Made by a program: the position numbers and the translations under genes. A DNA stretch of 64,000 nucleotides from Formicarius rufipectus (Eukaryota > Chordata > Aves > Passeriformes > Formicariidae), in the NCBI GenBank assembly GCA_013399695.1, contig VXAU01003160.1:186350-250349 (forward strand), read 5' to 3'. Positions 26,301-38,300 of the stretch are shown here, piece after piece (position 1 is the stretch's first letter; each line of letters begins with the position of its first letter). The notes beneath the pieces were generated by a model, which was given only the letters and a program-made list of their open reading frames with translations, searched no databases and had not been told where the DNA came from.

Positions 26301-29300
26301 CCTGAACCTGATCCCTCTGGAAATCCTACAGGAGTTTGGTAATTTACTTTTCTGAAAGAAAGAGGAAGCTATTGTTTTACTTTCATTAAATATATACATA
26401 TCTGAAAATAAAAGCATATTTTTCAATGCCACTTGGAAATTGTAATCCTAAAAGCTATTGCAGAGGATCCTTCTTGCTCCATTGACTTCCTTGCACTACA
26501 TAGAATTTTTTTGCTTTTTTTATAATAAAAGAAGGTAAGTAGGAAAAAGGTCAAAAGCAAATCCATTTGGTGGCTGGAGATAGTGTTACTCTCAAGTATC
26601 ATGATTAACTTAAAATTTAAAATATAGAAATTGAAGAACAATTTTTCACACTGAAAAAATCGTCTAAACCAACTTCTGTTTGGTTCTTTTAACATAACAT
26701 ACAACTCTTTCTGTGAGAATTTGGCAACAGAATAAATGTATGGGCTTCTGTTAGACTTGGAGTCCGGGGCAGCATGAATTTTGTATCTTATATTTTGATA
26801 TGAACCAATGTTAGGAACAGGAAGGCAAGTTGCAAATATTTCTTTCCAGTTCCTGAGCTGGCGTAAAACAGATTTATTGCAGCAGAAAACTTCTGCCTGC
26901 GTTCCTGTGCACTTACTGTCAACGAATTGTTCATTATTCCTGCTGTGATGTAGTCCTTAAAAATGACCTATCAAATGGAATTTTCCAGTGACTAATGGCA
27001 CATAGATCTATAATTTATTTATTTTTTAACAATGCAAGGATTTTTTTAATAGAAAACTCTGACTACTTTGAGAAAATGCAAATGTAGTAATTCATTAAAA
27101 AATAGTTGATACAATTATATTGCTTATTTAGGGTAATAGTATCTGATGATCTGGCTGTCCTAATAGACTGTGTAAATCTCTTTGATATTCTGGCTTACAA
27201 GCATATGATGCTTTCTTGGGAGGCCTCTTAAAAAGCAATTAGTGATGTGGTATGTAACTGCTAAGACTTTGCACACTATTCAGAAATAAAAATGGTTTTA
27301 GAGGAGGCTAAAAGGCAAAATGCTACATCTGACAGAGGCTTTTGCAATGCTGTTAACTTGTTTTCCCACGAAGAGTGATCAGTATGTTAAGACAAATTTA
27401 AATATTTAACTACTGGTTTAAACATGATATTTAAAGCAGAGCACTAGAACTCTGCAAGTTAGAGAGACCAATCACTGGGTGCTTTATACCAGAACTTTTT
27501 TGGATAGGCAACCCCGAGCAGTGATCACTGCTCTTAGGCATTTGTCAACAAGCCTGGAAACAGTACCGAGGCAGAGCGTGCAAAGCATCCAGGACAACAG
27601 AGCAACAGAACCCCAGGGTTACTGCTCTCATCACTTGGGAACCCTATGGCATGACGTGCAGCACGTGGTGTACAAATGACACACCTACCTCCCAAAACCT
27701 AATCACCAGAATCAGTTATTTTCTCCCCTGCTGCATAGCAGCTCAGGAAAGGCTTGAGGGGCAGTCCTGTACATTCAGGAACCTGGAGGTCTGCTCTTCA
27801 GGGGAGATTGATCCCTGAGGAGGGACAGTCCCTCTGCAGAGCAGCGTGTTTACCTGTCCCTGCTACTATGGATACTGTGTTTTTCCCTGTGAAGGGAACA
27901 TAGAAGCCCCAAACTTTGCTCAGACAACTGACTATGTGGCTGAGCCTTGTATGCCTCTGATTTCTGGCATTTGCCTTTCTCTGCTCTCCATACACTCAAG
28001 GACATAAAGCGAGCACAGGGCCTCTGTCCCTCTACTTTGCCAGCCAGGTCTGGGAGTCCTGCATCATGCGTGACCTGTGCTTCACGTGTCTGTTCTGAAT
28101 TTGGATGCTATAGTGGGTGCCTATGTCTGTATTAGGAAATCTCATAAGAGGTTTCAGTATATCCCCAAGTCTTTGATACTCGGTGCTGCTCTGATAAATA
28201 TAGTACAGAAAGAGCCAGAGAGGGAGAAGTCATTCCTGATTTATTTATAAAGGCTGATTTATTTTAGTCTTTCAAATTTTGCAACCCTGCCAAAGGTCCA
28301 CACTCTGGTCAAACTGCATGTGAGAAAACCAACCCTTCTAAATAAAAACTCAGGCTTACTTTTCTTCAATGTTAAAATCATGTCTGAGCTGAGCACATAC
28401 AGTTAGTGTATATGGGCTAGCCCTGACTTCAGCTTTGGCAGCTGTGTTACTTACAGGGAAAAGGACAAGAGGCACGGTCAGGGTTACAGCCACCAGCACT
28501 GCCAGGCGAACCGACAGCAAGAGGGCGTCAAAGGTGTACACTTTGGTGTAGGTATGAAGTAACTCATCTTCAACTTCTCCTACAAAAAGGAAACAGAAAG
28601 GAGCTAAATCACTTAAGCAATATCTGAACATGCAAAAGGATCTTTATTCTGCAGCCAGATAAGATTAACTTTAGCCCAGCTGCTGTAATTAGATACATGT
28701 TATGGGCTAGACATGAAACAGGAGTTTTCCCACTGTGACTGACACAAGTGCATCATTCAGAGAAACAGTGAGGGTAATACAGTTCTAAAGTGATGCTTTG
28801 TATTCTAGTATCTTTGAGATGACTTTCTTAAAGTCATTAAGTGGATGTGGAACTTGAAGTAAAAATAATTTCTGTGATGTGAAATATGAAACAACTGAAC
28901 TGGTAACAGTTCCCTTTGACCTCCGCCTACATGTCCCAACTCTCAAAAAGAGCCCTTTTGGCCCAGTAACAGGGAGCAAATTGTGCTGTATCATTCACTT
29001 CTTTGTTGCATGGAGGAACTAACAAGGTAAAAAGTAGTGGTGTTTGCATAAAATGGTGTGCTAATAGAGAGATCACTCTGTTTGCCTATCAGTTAGTCTA
29101 TCTCATCCATACTTTTTTACACTAGAATGATTTGCACCTGTTTTTCAGCATAGATGAAGCTGAACTAGTGGCGTCAGGGCCAGATTGGGTAGCACTTAAC
29201 AGTGCTGTGTAGAACTGTTGAGCTCTGGAGTATTTTTAGAATGGTCACTCCTGGACTTTGCCAAGAGTCAAGTTTACAGCAGTTTCTTGCCTGAGTTCAC

Positions 29301-32300
29301 AAAGTCAAGAGATACAAAACTAGTCTACCTAGCAGGAGAGGCCTCTGAGTCTCTCACAGGTGAGGAACTGGTGGTCTGACAGCTGGAGAAGCCCCACAGA
29401 TCATTCAGGAGGTTACACACTGTGTATTATAATTGAATGTTGCTTACACTGGGATTCAGACCCACAAAAATACATTAATACTTGGGCATCTGCGATAGAA
29501 CTAGCTTGCCTGCTTTAAAATGAGAGGGAAAATTCTGCAGAAAACAGCGTTTTCACCTACCGTAGAAGGTAAGGTATCCAAAGAGGGCAGCCAGAAGATA
29601 CATGATAAGCATGCCAGTGATGGAGATATTTGAGACGTTCTGCATTCGCTTTCGTGAGCGACTGAAGTATGAAAGAAAGAGAGTAACAGCCCTATAAAGC
29701 CTTTATTTGTATGAGAAGTACTCTGACGTATCTTAGCTCTCTGACATGCTCACTGGCTAGTAAGTTCATAGCTGCTGTATTGGTTACACAAATCTGTTGA
29801 TGCTTTACAGCTCTGTGCAGAGCTTCATAGACTTATAAAAGTGTGTTGAAACTCCATTTCTACTGCTTTTTCAATGACAACATAAAATGTGTTACAATAT
29901 TTTGTATATCATTATTTATTAACTATCAATCTCAAGTGGTATATTTTAAATTAAAAAAAATAGAAAAAGAAGGGCGAAAATTACAGGGCTGGTAGTAATA
30001 ATAGACAAGAGCTTTCAGCTAGCTCTGTATGAACATATCCTTATATCTATATAGGACTGTTCTTCAGGTTCAAGAACCCCTTGATGTCAAAACCTCTCTT
30101 CATAAATCCTTTGGTTAAAGATAATCTTCATCTGGAAGCATGTTCCCAAGGTATCTGAGAATTTTTATTGCGTATGGGGTTAAAACTACTGAAAGAGGAG
30201 GAAATGGTTCTTAGCCTCCTTGAGTTTTGCAGGATACCCTCTTGCAATGTAATTTTTGTTGTTCAACAAATGCCTCTTATTAGCACTTCCCAACTATTAA
30301 CTCTGTACTGATTTAAATAAGTGTATTTGATTTTTTTATATTTGTTAAGAAAAATAGGCTGGGTGAAAAGCCTATGTGAGACACCCAAACCAATGGCATC
30401 CTGAGAAACTAAGAGTAAGCAACAACTGACCCAGAACTCATTAAGATATTATTCAAAACCAGAATTATCTTTTTCAGTGCAACAAATCTCCCCAGTTAAT
30501 TTCACATCCTTTAAAGAACTGTCCAGATTCCTCCTTTCCTAAGTAAGTATTGATCGATGGAGTGGTACTCTGTCACCAATATCTGACTATAAAGTCAAAA
30601 CAAAGCCAGTATCTGCTTACTATGGAAAGCAATAAACCATTATCAGGTGGGTATTTCTACATCTGCAGTAAAGGGACGACACGTAGAAAATGATCTCTAG
30701 CTATGGTTAACTAGAAGTATTGGACAAAATTTAAGAACCTTACTCTTTCAGTTCACTGTATATTGGTAGCACCTCAGGGTGACATACGAATGCAAATGCC
30801 AGGATGGGTATTGCATAGGCAGTCTGTAAAATAAAGCTCCCATTAGTAAGAATGGTTATGGCCGTACCTCTGACTTCTGGCAAGCAGCAGTTTGGGTGTA
30901 GTATAAGTGGCTAAAGAAAAAAATCCACAGATTGCCCCTTACCCGTGAGTTGAACATAAAGTATTTTGGTTGACACTTGTCACTATTGTCGCTGTGTGCT
31001 TCATATTCTACACCACTTTTGGGGGAGATATCTTTTGGCTCCTCAAGGCCTGGCAAGTGCCCAGCTGTGTTGTCCATCATGAAATTCACACCAGAACCAA
31101 GCGAATCATTTGGTAATATGACCAGGTGCATTGGTATTGTGCTATTGGTGGTGGTCCAGTTTTCAACCCCATGGTCCATAGTGGGGAGAGGACAGGGTAT
31201 TTGGGATTTCTTGAAGATTACCTACAAAAGAGTAGGCAGTGTCATCAGAAGAGTACCACTATAGATGGTAACACATCCAGGGTGTTCCAACAGAAGTATA
31301 AAGAGGCAAACAGAAAAGAGAGGGGAAGTAAAAGGAGTAAGAAATCAAGTCCTACCACTTCTGCTTCTCCTGCAAGTATTTGTTGTTAATTTGCCTCTGC
31401 TGTTGTCCTGTTTTATATTTTATTCTCAAGTGTTTTTAAAACTGATCATTTTTATTCTGACTTCATTCAGCAATAGGCTTGTTGATTTGATTTACTTGCA
31501 GGCACTATTCTAATATCCATATTAAGTTGTCATGGTAAGAAATAAGTGTTTAAGGGTTTTCAGGTTCTGTATTTGCTTAGAGACAACACCCAAACAGTCA
31601 CCTACCACACTGACAAAGAAAACCATACAGGTCAGCGAAAACCCACTCGTATAACCAAGATAACCTGTGCAGTAAGAAAAACAAAACAAAAAAAAGCACC
31701 AGTTCAGCTACATAGAAAGTCACAATCCTAATAGAAATATGAAAATAGCTGAAGTAGTGCATTAAACTTACCTAAGGTTTTTAGAAGGGAGAGGGGAAGA
31801 ATAATCACAACTGTTACAAGTATGACGAGGTAGTTCCCATTCAGGTACCATTCTCTAAAGAGAAGGAATAAAATTAATAACAAACATCATTGATATCAAA
31901 GTGAAAAATTTTCAGCTGAGGTTCAGTTTGGGAAAAGATACATACCCAGAATTCTCCTCCAGTTTCATAAATGCTCTGATGACTTCAGGAAGTTCATATT
32001 TAATAATAAAGAGGTAGCTTGACATTGCTGAAAAACAAACAAACAAACAAACATACATTCAGGGAAAACTGTAGTTCCAAAAAAAGGAGAAGGTTTTTGC
32101 TGAAGTAGAAAAATTAGTTTTGTTCAAATAAAAGCGTGACTAAATAAATGATGTGTCCTTCAAATTGCTATGAACGTGTCCTGATTGACATCTAGCATTC
32201 CATATAAGCGTACCATACTGTTACTACTGAATTAAACAGCATACTTAAGTCACTCTTAGCTTTTCCTTTTGCTTTTTTGTTGTGAATATCATTTTGCCAA

Positions 32301-35300
32301 TAGACATTGCCTAGCCACATTCTGTAGTAACTTAAACTGTTACTGCCTCTAGATCTCTTCAGCTACTTTATCCATCCTATTTTCAACTACTTTCTTCTAA
32401 CACTCTTCTCCATATATAAAGAAAACAACCGGTTGTCAACATTCCTGATGGAAAAGTGGACTTCTTTACATCTCATTAAATGTACTGCCAGAAGTAATGC
32501 TTTTTGCAGTGGTTTTATGTTTGCTTCAGAGGAATCGCTGGACACCTATGGATAAATCCAGACAAGGACTGGAGGAACAGCTATTCTTTAAAAGGGAAGC
32601 ATCCTTCATTCCTGAATTCAGCCAATTTGATACTTAGGCTCAAGAAAGGAAAGGAACACCACAGACTAGCACCTTTTATTAACAAAATCCAAGAATCTTT
32701 TGCAGTAGAGAGATGTGAACTACCTCTGTTTGGATAGCAACGTTGCTATATAAAAGGGCAATAATGATCTGTTGATGCAGATTTGCGAAACATAGCAAGG
32801 TCAAAGAGAGAGATCACTAAAGAAAATCTACATATATTCAATTAACTAATGGTATATTTAATTTAAATTTCAACTACCTCTCCTTAAGGAATCTGTAAAA
32901 AATTACAAACTCCCTTAAGCTTAAGTCCAGGACAGTAAAAGGAAACAAACTTTGTTGCATGAATATACAGTCCTATCCCTACTACTTATAGTGGTAGGTA
33001 AATAGTCTCCTGTTCTGAGATGATGGAGGTTACTTGACAGATATTTCACAGCAAGTATCTCTGTGGGTGAATACATTCAAAAATTTCTCTTAAACACACA
33101 GCATCTTAGGGAGAACACAACACAACTGTTATTTCAAGGAAAGAATTCGGCTGAAAAATGAACTACTGAAGAGCCTTTTATGTAGAAGACTGAACCTTGT
33201 ACTGTTCCTTTTATGTTGGACTAATCTTTTCTAAGTTGAAGCAGATGGTTCAACTAGATGCTAAGAAGAACAATCTGAGCTGTACTCAGTAAAGAGAAAT
33301 GGCTGATTCCTTGAGGACAGTCAGCCAGGCCACTTTAGCTATCGTTGAAATTTTCTGACTGGCCATGGAGAGATCCCAGGTAACTGTTTTTTTACCATAC
33401 ACTCAAATGTCAGGTATCTGACACAAAGTACTTCCTTTCTGCAATACAGTGAATACCATATCTGGCTCATCTCTGATGCCATTTAGCCAGACAGAGGAGA
33501 GAAAGCACTTGTGTTCAGCAGAAGCTAGAAAATTTTCCCATTACCTCCAATGTTCTGCATTGTAACTGAAATGAAAACACCACATTTCCCAGGCCAGCCA
33601 AATGCTTTTTCTCCCAGTTTTTCATATATTAATGATCCTGGGAAAAAAAAAAAAAAAAAAAAAGCAGACTCAGAACCAAAAAAGAAACACGGGCTACTGC
33701 ATTAAACATACTTGGTGAGTTGCATTCTAAGGTAAAATACATGCAGTAGGGACCCTGTCAGCCACGTACCTCCTTCTTTTGATATCTTTAGTAAGAGGTG
33801 GACCGAGTAGAGTGACAATATTGCTACACTGAGCAGCAAAACTCTGTAAGGCAAAACAGAAATTAGAATCCTAAGCAGGACATCAGAGATAGCAGATTTG
33901 AATTTACTCTTGCTCATTTTCATGAAGTTCAACATATAAATAGTTTTCAGCATGTTTGTTCTTTGGTCTCCCAGTGCTAAATGTAGAGATTAGTGTCAGC
34001 TGTAGCTAACTTGTGAGTACAGGTGCACCTTGTATGCTACAAAAGCCCCTGAAGGCTTGTTTAAGTCCAGTAAGTTCCACCTCTGTATTTCTCCACAAGG
34101 ACTGAATCTTAAATCTTAACAAGATCTTGATAAAGTAAACAGATTCTAGGCAAGAGTCTGGTCTTTGAACTCTTACCTGCTCATTGAGCTCTCACTTTCA
34201 TACCTCTCCATACTTAGAGCTGTCAAAAAAAGCTCCCCAAAACCAAATCAAAACCAAACCATGATTGTGACAACTTCGCTGCTACTTCCTGGCTGGCCAC
34301 TGCTTTTGACTTCTGCTGTATCATTGTGAAGTGGAGTTTAGTTGCCTGCTGTACAAGTACAGTAAAAATCTTGCATAATGTTAAAGTGTGGCGTGACACT
34401 GAAAACCTGCTCTTGGAGCTCTTGCAACTAAGTCCTCTAGTCTAGTCTGCTTGAAGGTACTAGTGCCTAAATTCATTAGTTCTGGTGACTGCCGTGTTCC
34501 TTCTATACAACATTTGCATCCAATGTGATTTCAGCTATCTACCTTTTCGAACTGCTGGTGAAAAATGTAGCTTTGTGTGACACATTCAGGGCACAACACT
34601 GTGGGCAGTGTATCTTATTACCATAACCATCTTGTCATCAGTCTGCACAAGTGCAGGGAATGAGATGATAACAGGACAGAGCTAGGAAATACAGATGTGT
34701 CTTACTCCATGGGTGAACAGGAGGCTTTGCCCACACCTTCCATTCCACAGAACAAGCAATTTGGTAGAGATAGGGGAGACACTGACTGCTAAGTTCATAA
34801 ATGAGTTACAATCTAAGAGCAGATGCAAAGCCTGAGGCAAGGTGGCGACCACCAGATCATCACAATTTTCTAAGAAGTTTCTCTCTGAGAGACACAGACC
34901 TTCATGTGAACAGTGTTGCCTCTCATGCTGTGGGCTCATGCAATATGGTAAGGAGGAGTGATGTCTGAGGTCACAATGTATCCTGAGATGGCATCCTTCT
35001 TGGTCAGGGGCACCCATGCAGCTGCTGTTTAGGGGCATAGTCTCTATGTCCTGACACACAAGGTAGGGTAAAACAAAGTCCTCCTGGTTTCACTTGCTAA
35101 ATCATGCCAGGGAGCAAAAGTGATAGTTTGGTGCAAACTCTGTGCCACTGCAAACCTCCCCCACAGGAGGAATGTAATGGGAACCTCTGGAGAGCTTCTG
35201 AGTTTTAGGAACCCTCCTTTTGCTTTCACCCTGTAGAATGTCTTCTGGCATGAGAGCACTTGAGCAACATGAGAACAATAAATTACAAAAATGTTGACAA

Positions 35301-38300
35301 TGCTGCCAGCATCATCTAAAATGCCCAGCAGTTTCTATTTAGGTAGAATGGATATTTATGTCCCACTAACACTAACACAGAGGAACTTCCAGCAAGTGGA
35401 TATATGCCATGGGGGTAACAATATCCACACACAAGTTTATACTTTTAAATAAAATTCATTCCTCTACCAGAAGGGAGAATGTTCTCATGCAGGAAATATG
35501 GAAATAGGACAGAAAAGAAAGTGAGGTCTGGGTGGAGACACCCTTTATTTGACTGTATAACTCTACATGTAATGCTCTAGCATTACTCCCTGCTTTAGCG
35601 TGGCTAACAGAGCTGATGTCACTAGGCTCATACCACGTTTTTTTAGCCACCTTTGTGAATAAACAGAATTTAAAAATAAAGATATTACAAATGTAATGTT
35701 TTTTGCTCAGTTGGTGAGGCTTAATGTATTACAGTTTTCTTTCCAGTGTTAATTTATGGGCATATTAGTTAGTACAAGTGCTCAGAGAAACTTGGAGAAA
35801 ATCAAAATCCTACATTTTTCTAACCCTGATGCAATCACTTTTAGAACTGGCTTCCATTTTTGTTCTTCAAGTCTTATATCTAAGCCAGTGGAGTGCAGGT
35901 GTTGGGAAGCACTTACCCAGAACAGCATTTGAGTCTACAAGTAATTTTCAGTTAAAAATTCCACTGGCAAAAGAGGAGATGTTTCTTAGCAACTGAGATC
36001 TACATGTAGAATTTCAAATACTGTTTCTCTTGTATTAACACACAATCGCCACAAGCAAGAAGCTGTATTAAAACAGTCAAACAACCTGGTTTAAAGATTT
36101 CAGTAAAGTCAAACAATGGGCTATTGTCACATAGTACTATCATACTTTATTCCAGTCTCATGGAAGATTAAAATTTAGACTTCAGTTAAAATTAAAGCCA
36201 GTTAATAGAAAAAGAAAACCAAACTTTTTTTTTTTTTTTAATTTTTTTTTACTTTTGTCCGGTCTATCTCATTAAAATGAGCCAGAGGTTAGCCATTGAT
36301 TAAAAAACTTCCCATAGCTATCTGCTCCTGTTTATCAAAACCCATTCTGTATAGACACTGCCAGCCACATACCATTGCTTTCATCTATGCACATCTTGTA
36401 TATCTTGTGTACAAACAGACCTGAGGGAGCAACATTTAATCTGAATAAATCTGTGAATGTCTTTATATTCAAAGCATGTTGCTATTTCAGATTATATTGA
36501 ATATTCTTCTATTTTTACATAGTGATTAGATAGTTGGAATGATGTAAGTATATTTATGGGTAATTTAATTCCATTGTTGGATCCCCATACTGAACCAGCA
36601 AGACTGTTATCATTATTTTAGGACCAGTACACTGTTCTCTCCTTCTGTTTTTCTGACTGCACAGTATCAATTCTCAGTTGTGCTCCTGATACAAAACAGA
36701 TATAAAATATTAAAAAGAAAGGCTTTTCAGCAGTAGATGGTTCCTTATAGTGAAGCTAAAATAGTTTCATTACAGATGATTTAACAAAATTTTCAGCGAA
36801 CAAAACAAGATTAATATTCCTCTCTAATAATAAAAACTTCAGCTCCATCTCCCTTCTTATATTCTGTTTGCTTTTCTTGCTATGTACTTACATGAAAAGG
36901 ATAATTCCTGTGTTGGCCATGGCATAGGAGAGCCCTAAGATACCACTGCCCATAATGGCATTGCTGAGGTTGAATGAGGACATTCCAAAGGAAGTTCTAC
37001 CCCGATGCTGTTGGGCGCAAGAACAGAAAATAGCAATTAGTTTGTGTTTTACAGAGTGTAACAGACTAGTCATCCTCCTTGCTCAATTTCCCTGTACTGG
37101 TTCCTTGATCCTTAAAGGTGGAGCTTTTTCACAGTTCCTGAGCCCACAGGCACTTGTCACCTTAAGCAGTTTCTTTACCCACCAAGACAGCTGTGCTGAT
37201 AGTGTTTGGCTCTTCCCACTCTTCTGCTGTCTCAGAGAGGAGGAGGGCTACATTCCTGACAAATTACTGAGAGGACACAGGTACACTGGCTGTGTTGGCT
37301 AGCCTCTACAGAAAGACATACTATTATCTAATAGATTTCCCAAATACTGATTTTAGAAATCAGAATTCTTTTCAATTTAACACAACTGATTGTACAGCAA
37401 GTTGGATGTGCTTCTTTCTCTGGGGAACTAAAAGTGTGTTTGAGGGAGAAAAGAATGGAGGGCTGAGTGCCTGGGACTGAAGACAGGAGAGTGGAAGAAG
37501 ACAAAACCTAGGAGAGGGAGTATGGTGTGCAAGGGAGTTAAAACTGACACAATTGGAAAAGGGGGGAATATAGCTCTTAATAGTTTACAGTCACAAATAA
37601 CATTTTTTGATTTTATGTGATCAGTCCTAATAAACCCTGCAACACAATTCATACAATAACACCTTTATTTTCACCAAATTCATGAAAACTTTGAATAAGT
37701 TAAATCCTGAGCAGAGAGGTACCCACATCCACACCCCAGAAGCCAGTGCTGTGCTTCCACTTGTGTGTGGACTTGTCTAAGGAGTTGGAGGTGTGCTGAG
37801 TATTTCATGCTCAGCATCACCAACCAAAAACTAGAATATCCTTTCTTTAAAGCAATGCTGCTGGATTCACTTACACTGATGTTGGAAAAAAGCAATACAC
37901 GCATGCACTAAGGCCCAGATCTACCTGGCTTTTGGAGCAACAAAGTTCCTCTGAACCAAGTATCTTGTCAGCAAAATGGATGCAGACTTACCCTGGCTGA
38001 ACATCTAAGTTGAGATTACATGGCTGCTACTGAAGTTCAAGTGTGACCTCAGAAATTTTTCTGACTACTTATGAAAGAAAGACCCAGTTTTACTTGTAAG
38101 ACAACAGAAAGGCTTTGGCGCACTAACTGTTGGAAAATATGTTTATTGTCTGAAAGCCAAAATTATGCCTATCGAGCTCCAGAGTAGCTTTGTTTACTGG
38201 AACTTGTGGAAAAAATATTCAGGTCAATAAGAGTTATTTGGTCATTATTCATTAATTGATTAAAAATTAATAAAACTTACATATTCTTCATTATAGTCTT

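Noticed and set aside
34682..35259. Two overlapping minus-strand frames in intron 3
   Set aside because: No conserved SLC38A4 sequence is missing between exons 3 and 4, and no splice sites frame them.
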